From Selaginella moellendorffii (taxonomy: Eukaryota > Streptophyta > Lycopodiopsida > Selaginellales > Selaginellaceae), in NCBI RefSeq assembly GCF_000143415.4, contig NW_003314266.1, positions 766,463 to 830,462 on the forward strand: 64,000 bases of DNA, written 5' to 3'. The first letter of the stretch is position 1, and each line of letters opens with the position of its first letter. Below are positions 34,008 through 46,796 of this stretch, in pieces. The translations under genes were made by a program, and so were the position numbers. Below the pieces are notes generated by a model that did not search any database, had not been told where the DNA came from, and saw only the letters and a program-made list of their open reading frames with translations.

Positions 34008-36922
34008 ATGAGTTTTAGTGCTATACAAATTTCTAGCGGCTTCTTCACGCAAGACAACAAGATCAAGTATTTTCACTCCGATAGACGCTCCAAGGCTCTG
34101 AATGTGGGCTCTTTCACCCAATTCTCAGCAGGTAGCTCTATTTTCTTGTGTGGCTTTTGTCGTCACAAGCTTGTTATTGTTTCAGGCCTTGTGCTGAGAG
34201 CTGGACGAGAAGTTCATGGTACTCTCAGCATTCAGTCCCATCTGTCAAGCAAAGAGGTGCCCAGGCTTTTCTTCCTCTGATCTGCTAGAGGTTTTTCCTT
34301 GATTGCAGAGCACTATCAAGAAGCTGTTTGCTGGCGTGAACGATGCTTCCGGCTTCTCAGCTTACGACATGGGATGGATTGCTCGAATACCTCATGCTCA
34401 TAACCCAGAACTTGGGCCCCAGTTTCCTCGGAGCTTGGAATGGATCGTTCACAACCAGTGCGAGGATGGGTCCTGGGATCAAGGAGAAGAAGATGTTCAA
34501 CGGGTTTGCAGCACACTATCGTGTGTCACTGCTCTGAAAACATGGAACCGAGGGGAGTGTAGCGTCCAAAGAGGTAAGCTCTTTCCTTTCTGGCATCCGT
34601 GAGAAAGAGAAACAGCGTTCTTCGTGCAGGTGTAAGCTTTTTAATGTCTCGGCTGCCACTAGTTCACAATAAACTTACAAAAGACATGAAAGCCATCTTG
34701 CATAGATTATTACAAGAGGGCAAGGCACTGGATTTGGAGCTGAATTATGACGAATCTTTTGTTCAATATATTCGAGAACAGGGTCAGGAATTTCTTCAGA
34801 GGTACTCTTGAGGTTCTTAAACAACAGTAACTTTTGTCATGATAATCAGGGTATCAAATGACGCGTTGGACCAGTATCCGACCTCTTTCGTGCATATGCT
34901 TGAAGCGTTTCATGACCGTCCAAAGTGGCAACATCTTCTCAGATATCAAAGTAGCAGTGGATCTTTATTCTCTGTCACACTGACGGCGTGCGCGTACATG
35001 CACACCGGAGACAGAAAGTGCCTTCGTTTCCTAAACGGTCTTCTTGAGGGCCCATTGACCAAACCAAACAAGAACTTGAGTCAGCTGCTGCGACTTGTAG
35101 ACTGGCTTGAGCATCTGGGAATCGAAAGGTTCTTTGAGAAAGACATCGAGCAAACATTGATTCAAGCTTTCAGGTAAACTTCTTGTCACTCGGAATGTTT
35201 AGCAACTTGTGAACAGATTTTGGAGGGGAAATGCCGCAGGTAGCGGAAGTCAACAACATCTAAAAAGCTTTGAAGATTCTGCTCTTTTGTTCCGGATTCT
35301 TCGTCGTCATGGCTACGAAGTCTCCCCAGGTAGAGTGAAGTGAAGATTTTTATATCATAGTCTCAGTAAAACAAGGATTTTCATGTGGCAGACGTGCTAC
35401 ATCAACGAACATTCTGCGAGACACGCGATTTAAAGGAGCTGTCTTTGGCATCACATTTTCTCTTTCCTAGTGAAAGCAGAAAGATGCTAGACTCGACTCC
35501 AATCATTGATGTCGCGAACCAAGAGGTTTGCCTTCACTACAGTCCGATGTGTTCTTTCGCAAATGTTTTCTTCACAGACGACGTTTCCATGGTATAGTAT
35601 ACCGCATCGGGTCCAGCACATTGAGTACATGACTAAATTTATGACAAGTATGGATTCCATAAGCATGAGGTATGCGACAGCTTCCCGTAAATTAGAAGAG
35701 GTTCCTAAAATTTCTATTCGAAATTTTCCAGTGAACGTGCTTCGTTACTGGCCTTCACAAAGTTCGACTTCAATGCTTGCCAGAAGATCTATCGGTCGGA
35801 TTTGCAGCGCGTTATGAGGTAGCTGTGTTCGATGTTTTTGCTTCTTTGCTATATAGCTTTTGAAACGCAGGTGGAACGAAGAGTGCGACTTCGGACGTCT
35901 GGGTTTTGCCCGACAGAAAGAAGTGTTATGTTTTTTTACCGCCGCTGCAACCATGTTCCAGCCGGAACTCTCGATGGCTCGCATTGTCTGGGCACAGATG
36001 AGTGTTCTTGCGACAGTCATTGACGACTTTATGGACACGCACGATTCTCTCGACAATTTGAGGAACTTTTGCACTGCCGTGAAAAGGTACTACACATCTA
36101 AAGACTTTTCAGTATGTATAGTTTTTGTATCTTGTGCTATCACACAGATGGGATCCGTCCGCCTTGGAGCTGAACGAAGCCGCTAGGATTATTTTTCAGG
36201 GATTGTTTAAGACGGTTACATGGACAGCCGAGTGTGCTTCCGCCGTACAAGGCAGAGATATGACGGCTAACTTACGAGCTCAAGTAGGTATCTCTTGGCA
36301 CCTCTAGAACACAGCCTTTCTAATTGGTTTTATCAGTGGGAAAGACTTTGCGATGCGTTTTTTCGCGAGGCAGAATGGAGGTTGACGAATCACTGTCCCA
36401 GCCTCGAGGAGTACATGGAAAACGGAATCACGTCCTTCGCGCTGGAACCCATCATCTTATCTGCAATCCTTTTCCTGGACGAGAAAGTTGAGTCGTCGGT
36501 TCTCGACCATCCGGACTGCATCAACATGTACGTGAGGGTCTCAACGATTGGGAGGCTGCTCAACGACATCCAAGGCTTTCACGTAAGCTTTCATCTTCTT
36601 ATTTTTGGATGTTTACCCGAGATCTTTCCCATTCCAGCGCGAGAGCAGCGGGGGGGAATTCTCGTGGATTGCGATCTACATGAAGGAACACCCGGGAACG
36701 AGTGTGGAGGACGCTGTGGTGGAGATAAGAAAGATTCTGAATGCGACGATGGAGGAGCTGGTTGAGGACGTGCTCCGGCCCAGAGCAGTGCCCAAGAGAT
36801 GCAAGCGCGTGTTTGAGAACATGATGAGAATTCTCAACTTTGTCTACCACAAGGGCGATGGATTCAGCACGGACGAGCTACGGGGCCACGTCAAGCAAGT
36901 TCTTCACGTGAAACTGGAATAA
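34008..36922 (+). CDS. Terpene synthase 1, class I-only tri-domain (diterpene synthase-like)
   Basis: Plant terpene synthase, 754 aa. Thirteen exons join in frame: 34008-34131, 34186-34256, 34309-34573, 34630-34801, 34850-35173, 35217-35329, 35392-35525, 35578-35669, 35732-35818, 35871-36086, 36148-36283, 36337-36582, 36638-36922. Start is the ATG shared with TPS2. Residues 1-50 (Ser/Thr-rich) look like a plastid transit peptide. SAYDMGW (82-88) is the N-terminal signature of tri-domain diterpene synthases. Where class II cyclases have DxDD, this reads SFED (336-339), so protonation-initiated cyclisation should be lost. The class I site is intact: DDFMD (512-516) and NDIQGFHRE (654-662, NSE/DTE-like) bind magnesium and diphosphate. 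Substrate and product cannot be read from sequence; a prenyl or bicyclic diphosphate from a separate class II enzyme is likely. Confidence 0.93.
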
Positions 36923-39260
36923 TCTTTAACTGGCTGGACTAAGTAGAAACAATCATTTAAAGATGTTAGAAATAATGTTTAAACTGTGCAATTATTTGGC
37001 AAATCCATGTTGAATCTGTGAGGTTGGGAGGAAGGCAAGGTTGCCCATCCATGGTGATTCCACCACGTATGGTGACGTATGGTGATGGGACGTAGGGAGT
37101 AGCGTCTTGACATCTGTGGCTCCCGGCGGGGGGGGGGAGAGTCGCATCCCCCAGCCTTCACACTGAAGTACCATATTGTGAGATGCTCTCCTGAACACTA
37201 GCTAACGACGGGACGGAACAAAGGTAAGTCTAACAGCTGAAGTGCCGTCTCGTACTTGTGAGACGAGCCTTTGGCAAAATGCTCAGTATGTTCAGCTTGG
37301 CTTGCGATAACTTGGCCCTGGGCACACTCCCCACTCTGGTATCTCCCTGTGGAGGGGGACCAGTTTGTCAAGCTCCTTAGACTGACCACATGTCACTCAA
37401 TGACACATGGATGCGACATGGCTACTTTAACTTCCCAATGGTTCGGCTACTTCCTTACGTGGTGGAGCACTGAGTTGGGACCATTATCCACTTCCTAGCC
37501 AGACTAGAGATTAGCCTTGATTTGACATACTAAGTGTTGAGCACCCAGCTCCATAAAGTGGCGCCTTGGCAGCTGTGGCCAAGGCTCACCCTCACACTTG
37601 CACTCGCCTGTGAATCCACTTAAGTGGTTGCCCATTTAGCCTTCTTTCACGTTGGGTCAGGATGACACCCAACCTACCTCACACTGTGAAGACTAAGTGG
37701 CCAGCCCAAGGCTGGGCAAACGCATCACATTGATTAGCCCAAGAGTCCTATGCAGGCAAAGACATTATTACACACTTAATGGGACTAACTGGTTGCCAAC
37801 ACCTAAGTGTAGAGGCTCCCTCTTGGGAAGGTGGACTTACCATGCCAACAAGCCTCAAACTTTCTTGTCTTGCCTTGGCATTTGGCATTCAACCTAGAGC
37901 TCCATCCCTAGCTTGGAAGAATCACGATGCTCCAAATCTAGGCAAGATTTGGACACGTGTATGTAACAATATGTACAATCTCATTTTGCTTATCATTCAA
38001 TTCTATATATAATATAATAATTTGGTAGTCAAATCTTGAACCTGAATCATAATCAGTCCAGACAAAAACATGTGAAACCTGTTTAAGTGGTTTATCATGT
38101 TAAAATTATATGTTTAAATAAAGCTATATTTTCTTTTGTGTAAACCATTTAGACAAAATAAACACAAATTCTCATCAATTCGATCATAAAAAATCATATA
38201 GTAGAACTATAAAATCTATAATATTACAAAAGGATATTTTATAATAATAGAAATGATTTTTTTTCATAGATTATCTTAATGCAAATTGAGGTAGAATGTT
38301 AGACCTAATGAATATGCAAGGATGTAAGTTCTATTGGGAAAATAGATATAATACTTTATAAGATCTATAAATATATATACATATATACATGTATTACCAT
38401 TTTGGGTAATATGCTAAGTATAGTAGTATAGTATATGGACATTCTCCAAGGGTCAATTAACATATTTATTCCCATATCCTTCCAATGTCATGCTATCATC
38501 AATTAAGTATCATCTAACATTATTTATATAGTTTTATCCTCTTTAAATTGACTTTCCCCCCTCTTTTCTCCTCTTTCCTTTCCTTTCATTTCCTCTCCTC
38601 TCCTCCTTCCTCTGAGATATGATTACATGACTTTTTCTATTCTTAGTGTTTTACCATATTTTGTTGATATAGAGTATGATCATAATATCATTTGGAGAAT
38701 TATAAATGATCTAGTCTAGTTCTTGGAGGGTGTTCAAAAAATTGGGAAGACAATATTTACAAACTTGAATGAATTTTTACTAACAAGGAATTTGATTGTT
38801 TTAGAGATAGGTATGAAAAGAAATTCTCAACCTTTTCTTATTTTTCAGCCTTTGATATCTTCTGAAATTTTTAGTGTTTTTTCCTCATTTACAACATTTC
38901 CTTTTCTTGGCACATTGATTATTTGTGATTTTTATAATTTTTATTCTTAATCCAATATTGAGTTGAGTGTTTTCCATCTTCCTTGTATTAATTTAGATGT
39001 TGAGTACGTGTGTGAAGCATTCTTCCTCAATTTTTCTTACTTTTTCCTCTTTATCTTAACACTTCAAACTTTTTTTTTTCTTTAGAGGGGGTATAGGGGA
39101 CAGATAAGAGTCTTGCCTCGATGATGGAGTAAGGAAGTGGAGTGAGGACAAATGAATGATTTATGGGATGAGCATATTGAGTTTGAATGCAACATCTAAC
39201 CTCGACATAGTGAAGCCAACAAATATGATAGTGAAGTAAAGTTAAATATACAAAATGAGA
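36923..39260. other. Intergenic, no identified feature
   Basis: 36979-37975 is moderately GC-rich with a poly-G run near 37125 and ends in an AT-rich tail. It resembles an LTR in composition, but I could not define termini or a target duplication. 38000-39260 is AT-rich with short AT microsatellites (about 38370-38390) and no coding signal. Confidence 0.4.
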
Positions 39261-40111
39261 CATAAAATGATTAAATTTTCTATTCTACTTTAGTCATTTA
39301 ATCACACCTTTGACTATTTGGAGGAGTTTAACTCATAACCTCCATAAGTCCTATTTTCAACTTAGGGACATATTAGCCCTCTAAATGACATTCACACCAT
39401 TTAGTCTTTGCATTTAGTCCAAGTGCTCCATATGTCCAATCCTATAATAAACATCCCAAAGGTACTATTGACATCTCAGCCTGTTATACTAAAGCCATAT
39501 CCATTTACCCTTGTCTCATTGGTAGTCCAAAACCACCTATACTATAGTCCTATCTTTAAAAAACTAAACCATCTATCCATGAGTGGTCATCCTATGACCA
39601 CATTTTAGCATCTTTAGGATGCTTGGAGATATAGGGAACATCTTTCCCCAATGTCTCTTCTTTAATCCCCACCAAGTCCCTCTTTATCTATGGTTATGCT
39701 TGTTAACACTGATATTGGGTTATAGCCTGAAGGCCCAACTGCTAAATCTTACTAACATCTGAGACTTTCTCACCATGTGACTGTATCCTTAATTAAACTA
39801 CATAAAAAGACTATTCCTCTTTCTTTCCATAATCCAAGACTTTAAGACAACATTTTGAAACATTGTAGCATTATATGAGCTTTGTGGGTACTCTCCCCAC
39901 CTTATGTCCTTAAGTGCTCTAGCCATGTTGTTAGAGCGAAGTTCCAATAAGCCAAACCAAGTATCCAAGTAGGTAATGCCACACATATTTGGATTGGGAT
40001 CATTGACTATTTGATTTCCTAGGGGAGCTATAGCCGGCTCTTGAGCACTTCACCAAACTATCCTATTGGGCTGTTTATGTTCACTTTAGCCTTGGATTTC
40101 TTGATGGTTAT

Positions 40112-40676
40112 TGTAAGCAATTAAAAAGAACGACTCGAGAGACAATCCATAAGGGTTCACATATATAGAGAAAGGGCCCATGAACAAAAGTGCACCCCTT
40201 TTTCCAATCGGTTAAAGGTCTTGGGATAGTTGGGGTTAAGCGTCCTTGGGTTTGAATAGTACTAGGTTGGGTGACCTCCTGGGAAGTCCAAACTTAGAAA
40301 CTTACATTTGGTATCAGAGAGGTCAAATTGACATCTGGCAGGGAAGCTTACATTTGGTATCAGAGAGGTCAAATTGACATCTGGCAGGTTCAGTTTGCTC
40401 AGTTGGGGTAGGGTGTTAAGAGAGTGAGGCTCTCAGGAGAGCTACGGCTCTTAGTTTCCATTCACGAGGGCGTGAACTTGCAGGGAAGCGTGATGGATTG
40501 TAAACAATCAAAGGGAACGACTCGAGAGACAATCCATAAGGGTTCACATATAGAGGGAAAGGGCCCATGAACAAGAGTGCACTCCCTTTTCCAATCGGTT
40601 AAGGGTTTTGGGATAATCGGTTTTGGGTTTTGGGTTCTGGGTGACCTCCCGGGAAGTCCAAATTTAGGAGCTTACA
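40112..40676 (+). mobile_element. Complete TRIM element (family C), 565 bp
   Basis: Terminal-repeat retrotransposon in miniature. The 5' LTR (40112-40306, TGTAAGC...CTTACA) and 3' LTR (40499-40676, TGTAAAC...CTTACA) surround about 190 bp with no coding capacity. PBS TGGTATCAGAG starts at 40309, and a purine-rich stretch precedes the 3' LTR. Flanks GTTAT and ATTAT are a near-perfect 5-bp duplication. It moved with proteins supplied by another element. The same LTR occurs solo at 15775-15969. Confidence 0.85.
40301..40388 (+). repeat. Tandem duplication of LTR end and PBS in the TRIM
   Basis: A ~46-bp unit containing CTTACA, the PBS TGGTATCAGAG and GTCAAATTGACATCTGGCAGG occurs twice in a row, identical over its length. 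The element therefore has two potential primer-binding sites. Confidence 0.9.
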
Positions 40677-40819
40677 ATTATATCATTACTTATCATGTGG
40701 GTATAACTTTCCTGGCTTTTTTTGGCCAAATTGGTTCTATTGGAGTCTTGCCCTTACTATCTTTTTAAAGCTCACCAAACCTCTAGGGTTTAGAAGATGA
40801 TCATTTTGGGCTTTCATCC

Positions 40820-41085
40820 TTAGACTTGAACTTGGACTTAGACCCAGACTCGAACTCAATCTCAGACTCGGACTTGGTCTTAGACTTGGTTTTGGTTCTG
40901 ATCTCGGTCCTGGTCTCAATCCCTATCTTGGACTCCATCTTAAACTCTTTTTTAAACTCCATCTTGGACTCTTTCTTGGACTTCATCTCAGACTCCTTCT
41001 TGGATTCCATTTCAGACTTTTTCTTGGACTCTTTTTTGGACTCCTTCTCAAATTCTATCTCAGACTTGATTCTAACACTTCCATG
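40820..41085. repeat. Decayed copy of the A-LTR minisatellite
   Basis: Units like TTGGACTCCATCTTGGACTC and CTTTTTTGGACTCC correspond to the GGACTCCATCTC array of the younger A LTRs, with CG dinucleotides mostly turned into TG or CA. The array is shorter and less regular. Confidence 0.75.
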
Positions 41086-41319
41086 TGTCATGACACTTAT
41101 CATGTGTCAATCCTTCTTGTGTCCCTTTCTAAAGATTCATTTGCCAATCATTTTTTCCTCATTCCTTAATCACATCATTTGGAGTTTCACTCTTGCTCTC
41201 ACCCTTTTGGGTTGGAACTTTTAGTCCCAATGTGTTATATTTGTTAGACTTTCATTTCAACCACTACCATATAGTACACTTTCGGCTCCATTTTTGGGCT
41301 TAAGGATTTGTATTTTATA

Positions 41320-42660
41320 TAAGGATGAATATAACAAGTCTACATAGAACCTTTTTATATATGTTTATTTGGAACATACTATTAGGTTTTTGGGAGCAAA
41401 TGGAAGTATGTAGGATGCTTCTTGATAATATAAAAAGATTTTGTTATATTATAATCGATACATTTTTATATATAACACACTATATGTAAATGTTGCAAAA
41501 ATTGGTATGTATGCTTGTCATATAAAGTCCATGCAAAACTATTGTCACGTAAAATCCACTCTATATACCACCTCCCATTCAACACTTGCCAAAGAGAGGC
41601 GACTATACCTCAGCTTATACGTAAATTGTTCCAGGTCATAGTAATGGTCCTCAACCTTTATGTTGGAGGAGTAAGTCATTGCTTTAGGAAGGCATGGCTC
41701 TGCATGCATCTACCAGTTGTGGTACTTGCCCATACTTGCAATGAAAGACCTGGATACAAACCCACTACTTGGTGCCAAGGAACTCCATGCCCATTGTGAA
41801 ATGATGAAGCCTGTGCAACTCTAGGGTAGTATCACCATCACTACAGCCTTGAAGAATGCCCTCACATGCCATGACCTCTGAAATGCAAACACATAACCAC
41901 TCCTCACTAGTAAAACACTCATCTCCACACTGAAAATCTGAGAGAGATTTATAAGAGGTCCAGCGAGTTTAAAACATATGTTAAAGTGTGAAGTCAAATA
42001 TCTCTTCTATAGTGTTGTGTGCAGTGTGTAGTGTAGTGGACATTGCATAGTGTAGAAAGCCTGCACACAAACCATTGGTGACCACCTTTGTGTCAATAAA
42101 GAGAATGCAATGCACAATGGCGAGCTCAAGGGTCTCTTGGTACTATACACCAACCTTCACCATTACAAACATCAATATCTATCCTTCTAGAGCTTCATTT
42201 CACATCACCAATCAAGGTGTGCTAGCCATTTGGATCACCTTCTGCTATAGTCCACATGGCATTCAGTGGCTCCCACACATGTGGGGCATAGAGGCAAAAA
42301 TCCTTCTCAAATGCCACCTACTACTGCGTATTGAAGTGGTGCATCCTTTCACTCGTTGCACACTATATGGAGCAATACAACTATCCATAGGCAGTAAAGT
42401 TGCATCTTCATTGTGAGGATCTAGAACATTAGTATTCCAACTATATAAACCTAAGCTAACATCACACCCCTTTCTGAAAAAAGTCTGTTGGTCTTTAGCA
42501 GTCACTAGAATAGGGTGCATAGCTGGTGGAACTGCTCCTGATCAACCTAGAGCCTCAAGTGGTATCTGGTGACCTTACACTCCTTCAGCCAGATGTAGTG
42601 GTAGCAGTGGACTTCATCACTCTTCGTATGCTTCCAGATTTTTTTGAAGGGATTTGTCGT
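41320..42660. other. Unassigned, probably degraded transposon
   Basis: Open frames of up to 113 codons on both strands, none recognisable. The right end leads directly into a gypsy pol tail on the minus strand, so at least part is likely the 3' end of that element. Confidence 0.35.
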
Positions 42661-42682
42661 TTGACACCTGGCAAAGTAGAAG

Positions 42683-42835
42683 CTCATGATGGTCCTACAT
42701 GAAGCTTCAGCTCTAAGACATGGAAAACATCATGTAGCTGTGAAGAGCTGGGAAATTGCAATTGGTAAGCAACTTCATTGACTTGAGCCAACATGTCAAA
42801 GGGTCCAAAGAACTTTGGATGCAACTTTTAATGAG
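42683..42835 (-). pseudogene. Integrase C-terminal fragment of a Ty3/gypsy element
   Basis: On the minus strand one frame reads HPKFFGPFDMLAQVNEVAYQ, then PSSSQLHDVFHVLELKLHVG. This is the typical integrase C-terminal pattern (K-x-FGPF ... VAYxLxLP ... HxVFHVSxLK). A stop follows. It ends within about 40 bp of the terpene synthase pseudogene, which may mark where the insertion removed that gene's first exons. Confidence 0.75.
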
Positions 42836-42873
42836 CTGAAGCCTGATGTCCCAAAGTATGTTGCTCTGGACGG

Positions 42874-44438
42874 AATGGAAGCCATCTTGCATAGACTACT
42901 ACAAGAGGGTAAATCACTGAACGTGGAGCTGAAATTATGATGAATCTTTTGTTCAGTCAAGAATTTCTTCTGAGGTAACTTCAAAGCTCTGGAGGTTCTT
43001 AAACACACGCGAATCCTCGCCAGCGAACGATAACCAGCGTAGCAAATGACGCGTTGGAGCAGTATCCGACTTCTTTTGTCCATGTACTTGAAGCGTTTCA
43101 TGACTGTCCAAAGTGGCAACATCTTCTCAGATATGAAATTAGCAGCGGATCTTTATTCCCTGTCACGCTGACAGCATGCGGTTAAGTCAGCTGCTGCTGT
43201 AGACTGGCTTTAGCATCTGGGATTCGAAAAACTTCTTTGTCACTCGGATAGTTCAGATAATGGAGAGAAAATGCAGTCAGAAACATCTAGAAATCTTTGA
43301 CTGCTCTTTTTGTTCCGGATTCTTCGTCATCATGGTTACAAAGTCTCTCCAGGTCGCCTAGAGTGAAGTTTTTTATACCATAGTATTAATAGGAAGACAT
43401 GTGGTAAACGTACTGCATCAGGAGTTATCTTTCGCATCACATTTTCTCTTTTCTACTGAAAGCAGAAAATGCTGGACTCGACTCCTTATTCTCGCAAACG
43501 AAGAGGTTTGCCTTTCCTATTCCGATGTTGTTTTGCTAACATTTTATTTACAGACGACGTTTCCATGGTATGAGGTACATATGCTATAACTTCCAGTGAA
43601 ACTTCCTATTAAAAATGTTCCAGTGAACGTACTGGCCATCACAAAGTCCGACTTCAATGCTTGCCAGAAGATATATCAGAAGGATTTGCAGCGCGTTATG
43701 AGGTAGCTGATATTTTGCCTCTCGCTTATCCAGCGTGTGAAACGCAGGTGGAACGAAGAGTGCGACTTTGAAAGACGTGTTTTGCTTTTGTACTGCTGCT
43801 GCAACCATGTTCCAGCCGGAACTATGGCTCGCACTGTCTGGGCACAGACGAGTGTTCTTACGACAGTCATTGACGACTTTATGGACACGCACCATACTCT
43901 CAACAATAATTTTAGCAGGCCATAGAATATTTTCGTCGTTCACAGTGCAAAAGTTTCCCAATGTGCCTGGTTTAGAAACACCGAAGATCATGGAATGACC
44001 CCGATGCGTTTTTTTGCGAGGTAGAATGGCCAGCCTCGAAGAGTACATGGAAAACGAAATCATGTCTTTCACGCTGGATCTTATCTGCTTTCTTTTTCCT
44101 GGTTGAGAAAGTTGAGTCGTTGGTTCTAGAAGATCCAGAATGTACCAGAGGACCTCCACGACTGGGAGGCTGCACAACGACATCCAAGGCTTTCATGTAA
44201 GGTTTTATCTTCTCGTTTTGGATGTTTAACCGAGCGAGATCTTTCACCAAGGAACAACAGGGAAGGACGCGGTGGTGGAGATGAGAAAGATTTTAATGGT
44301 CCAGAGTAGACTAGTGCCCAAGAGATGCCAGAGAACTTCATGAAAATTCTCAACTGTGTGTAAAGTAAAGGCGATGGATACAGCACGGACAAGCTACGAG
44401 GCCACGTCAAGAAAGTTCTTCATGCCAAATTAGAATAA
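42874..44438 (+). pseudogene. Terpene synthase pseudogene (third copy)
   Basis: Collinear with exons 4-13 of TPS1 and TPS2. Exons 1-3 are absent. Exon 4 has a frameshift. Exon 5 lacks about 110 bp after TLTAC and exon 6 is largely deleted. The start of exon 9 is missing. The DDFMD region survives in exon 10 (IDDFMDTHHTLNN, about 43870), then most of exons 11 and 12 is lost. The final exon ends like the intact genes (HAKLE-stop homologue at 44438). Several frames are needed, so no protein can be made. Confidence 0.92.
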
Positions 44439-44539
44439 TTTATAATATTCTGTCACAAGCTTTAGAATTGCCAGTTCTGGGAGGAGACCACGGCCAGCTT
44501 GTCGCTAAAGAAGGGAACAACTTTGTGGTTTCTCATTAC

Positions 44540-44650
44540 CTTTTCTATATACCAACTATCTCATGTTATATGATATTCCATTTTAAGAAATACAAGTAAA
44601 TAATCAATGAGATATTGTGAAGTTAACTTGTTGTTCTTTGATTATGATGC
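44540..44650 (+). pseudogene. Second relic of the ICT1-type gene tail
   Basis: AAATACAAGTAAATAATCAATGAGATATTGTGAAG matches in pattern the exon 5/intron junction of the ICT1-type gene and the relics at 33595 and 60735. It lies just downstream of the terpene synthase pseudogene. Confidence 0.5.
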
Positions 44651-45404
44651 TAGATTGTCTACATTGATGTGTGTTTTATTATTCTTGCAAAGGTATCTAT
44701 TACAAAGAACAACCCATCTATTGTCAATGGTACAACCATTTTTATGAAAGTGCATTTGTTATTAAGTTGGTAGTAATAAGGATAACCATCAATACAATAA
44801 ATTATTTCAATATTAAATTCTTTTGGATAATTCTTAGAGCATTCATTTGTTACTTTTCATGCAAGGGCTTCTAAGATTTAAATTACCACATAGATTATAT
44901 AATATATGATTTATAATTATGTTATGCAATTTTGGTTCTAGCACTGGGTATAGCAATTGTGCAGTAACAAATTTGTTAACTAAGTCATAATTTTTTATTT
45001 TATCTTCACTTTATAACATTGTTAAGAAATGATAATGAGGCAAACCTCATTTTTGGAATTCAATAACATAAACATATGCAATGCACTCCCAAAACTTTCT
45101 TTGATACTTATATTATATAAGAATTCTTTAAGTTTTAAATTGAAAACTCTTGAAATAAGATCAAGTCAATCCTTAAGTGATTCATTTAGCTGTAAGTTTT
45201 GCCAATTTTAGACCATTTTGGATTGCATGTAAATGTAATGAATAAATTAGCTTTCCAAAATATGTGATAATAACAATATCATCTTGATAATGTTGCTATA
45301 TTCCTTATAGGCTATCATGAAATGTGAAAAGTAAATTCATAATTTTTCCAAGTTCAATATTATTAATAAGAACTCTATTGCTAACATAGTCCATAAAACT
45401 TGTG
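44651..45404. other. AT-rich, no identified feature
   Basis: Very AT-rich stretch with open frames of up to 67 codons in low-complexity sequence. Nothing recognisable. Confidence 0.4.
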
Positions 45405-45765
45405 TAGTAATCCATTTTTAAGTGTTTTTTTTATGTGAAAAAAAATTAAAAAATTGTTAAATTTAACCCTTTACATAAGCATCAACCATAAATTGTTGAG
45501 TGAGCTTATCAGGATGTAATAATTAAACATAAAGAAGAATTGCTAATGCTATCTTGTTGAGATAATCGATATATATAGTACTGAAGTAGTGTTATATGTG
45601 CATTTTTTCATGCTAACCTTTATCACCAAATGGTAAAAGTAAAGGATATAATTTTCATTAAAAATAGAAATTTTTTTCAGCTATATATGCATATTTCTCT
45701 GTTAAAAGATGTCTCTATATATATAAAGCAATAAGGGGGAGGCTCATTAGCCATTAGATTGCAGG
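45405..45765 (-). mobile_element. Helitron replicase fragment, left arm of an inverted pair
   Basis: Reverse complement of 46797-47145 over about 350 bp with moderate divergence. On the minus strand it carries the decayed counterpart of the Helitron-like N domain read at 46940-47080. Confidence 0.65.
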
Positions 45766-46714
45766 CTTAGCGGGGGCTCAATTTGCATGGTCACGCTAAA
45801 AATTTTCCTTATGTTAGCCTTGGGCCAATGGGAGATCACTATAGCTTCAGGTGCTCATTGGCTTGAGTAAGGCAACATAGGCATTTGATATGTGTCATCA
45901 ATGTGTCTTGCCCCTAAAGCAATTCTGCCTGTTCTTTAGCTTGCCCTAGATGATCAAGCTAAAGCTTGCTTGTTGGATTAGTGACAATTGTGGCAATTAT
46001 GCTTCTTGTGGAGATCTGTGTCAATGTTTAGCCGGCAACTGCTAATTTAGCTGTCAACCATAACAATTTGGTTTTTTGTGTGTTGTGGACATTTGAGACT
46101 TGTTCATTTGGGTTTGTAGATGCCATCGAGTGGCAAAGCTAGAGCCAGCTTTCAACACAGCCAAAACCATCAAAAAGTTTGTAGTCCCTATTCTTCTACA
46201 AGAGAGAACAAGCTGAAGGTGAGTTCTCGAAGCCATAGCTTGCAAACCCCATCCACCTCTCACAGCTCAAACATCATTGTATTCTCTAAAACTTTAATGA
46301 GCTTCCCATTAAGCTCTTTGCCTTCTTCTTGCTTGAGCAAGTATTGAAACTAGCAATATAGCTTCTATCATCCACTACACAGTTGCCTCTTTCATCCTTT
46401 AACATGTTCAGAAAGTTGAGAGTCAGATCTTTCTGCCTATTCTCTACATTCAGAGTGTTCTAGGAGACAATCACAATTAGCTTAGGTTCTTGATCAGCAA
46501 ACCCAGCTCATTTGCACTTCTGTAGTGGTGGTGGTGGTCAAGATGCAATGAAAAGTATAGGAGACTTTTTGAGTGCTCACCACGGCCTAGAAAAGGTGTG
46601 TTAATTCTTTGTCTAAGTTTTGTTGTTTGCTAGATTAGCATTGGTGCAACTTCTTTTTTTTTACAGTTCAAGGTGTGCATAGTTTGTGCTCCTACCATGC
46701 AAAGATAGTTTTCA

Positions 46715-46747
<33 letters not shown>

Positions 46748-46796
46748 TTTTGTGAATTCTAGAATTGGCTTTTACTTAGATCTAAGCTTGGGAGCT
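45766..46796. other. Spacer between inverted Helitron arms
   Basis: About 1 kb with only short open frames (for example 46054-46263 minus, 46120-46347 plus), none recognisable. It contains an (AT)n run at 46720-46745. Confidence 0.4.

Larger units (their letters stand above)
39261..41319 (-). mobile_element. Old, decayed LTR of family A, interrupted by a TRIM
   Basis: Collinear with the A LTR at 9441-11158 across its whole length. It opens TGATTAAATTTTCTATTCTACTTTAG-like at the left, where the young copies read CGACTAAATTTTCC, and ends near the GGGATTTTGTG homologue at the right. Most differences are C to T or G to A, as expected from decay of methylated cytosines. TRIM C occupies 40112-40676. 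No internal region of element A was seen on either side. Confidence 0.75.

Noticed and set aside
36979-37977. Possible solo LTR downstream of TPS1
   Set aside because: Composition and an AT-rich tail are suggestive, but the candidate ends (TGTGAGG and TGTAACA or TGTACA) have no matching 5-bp flanks and no second copy in the window.
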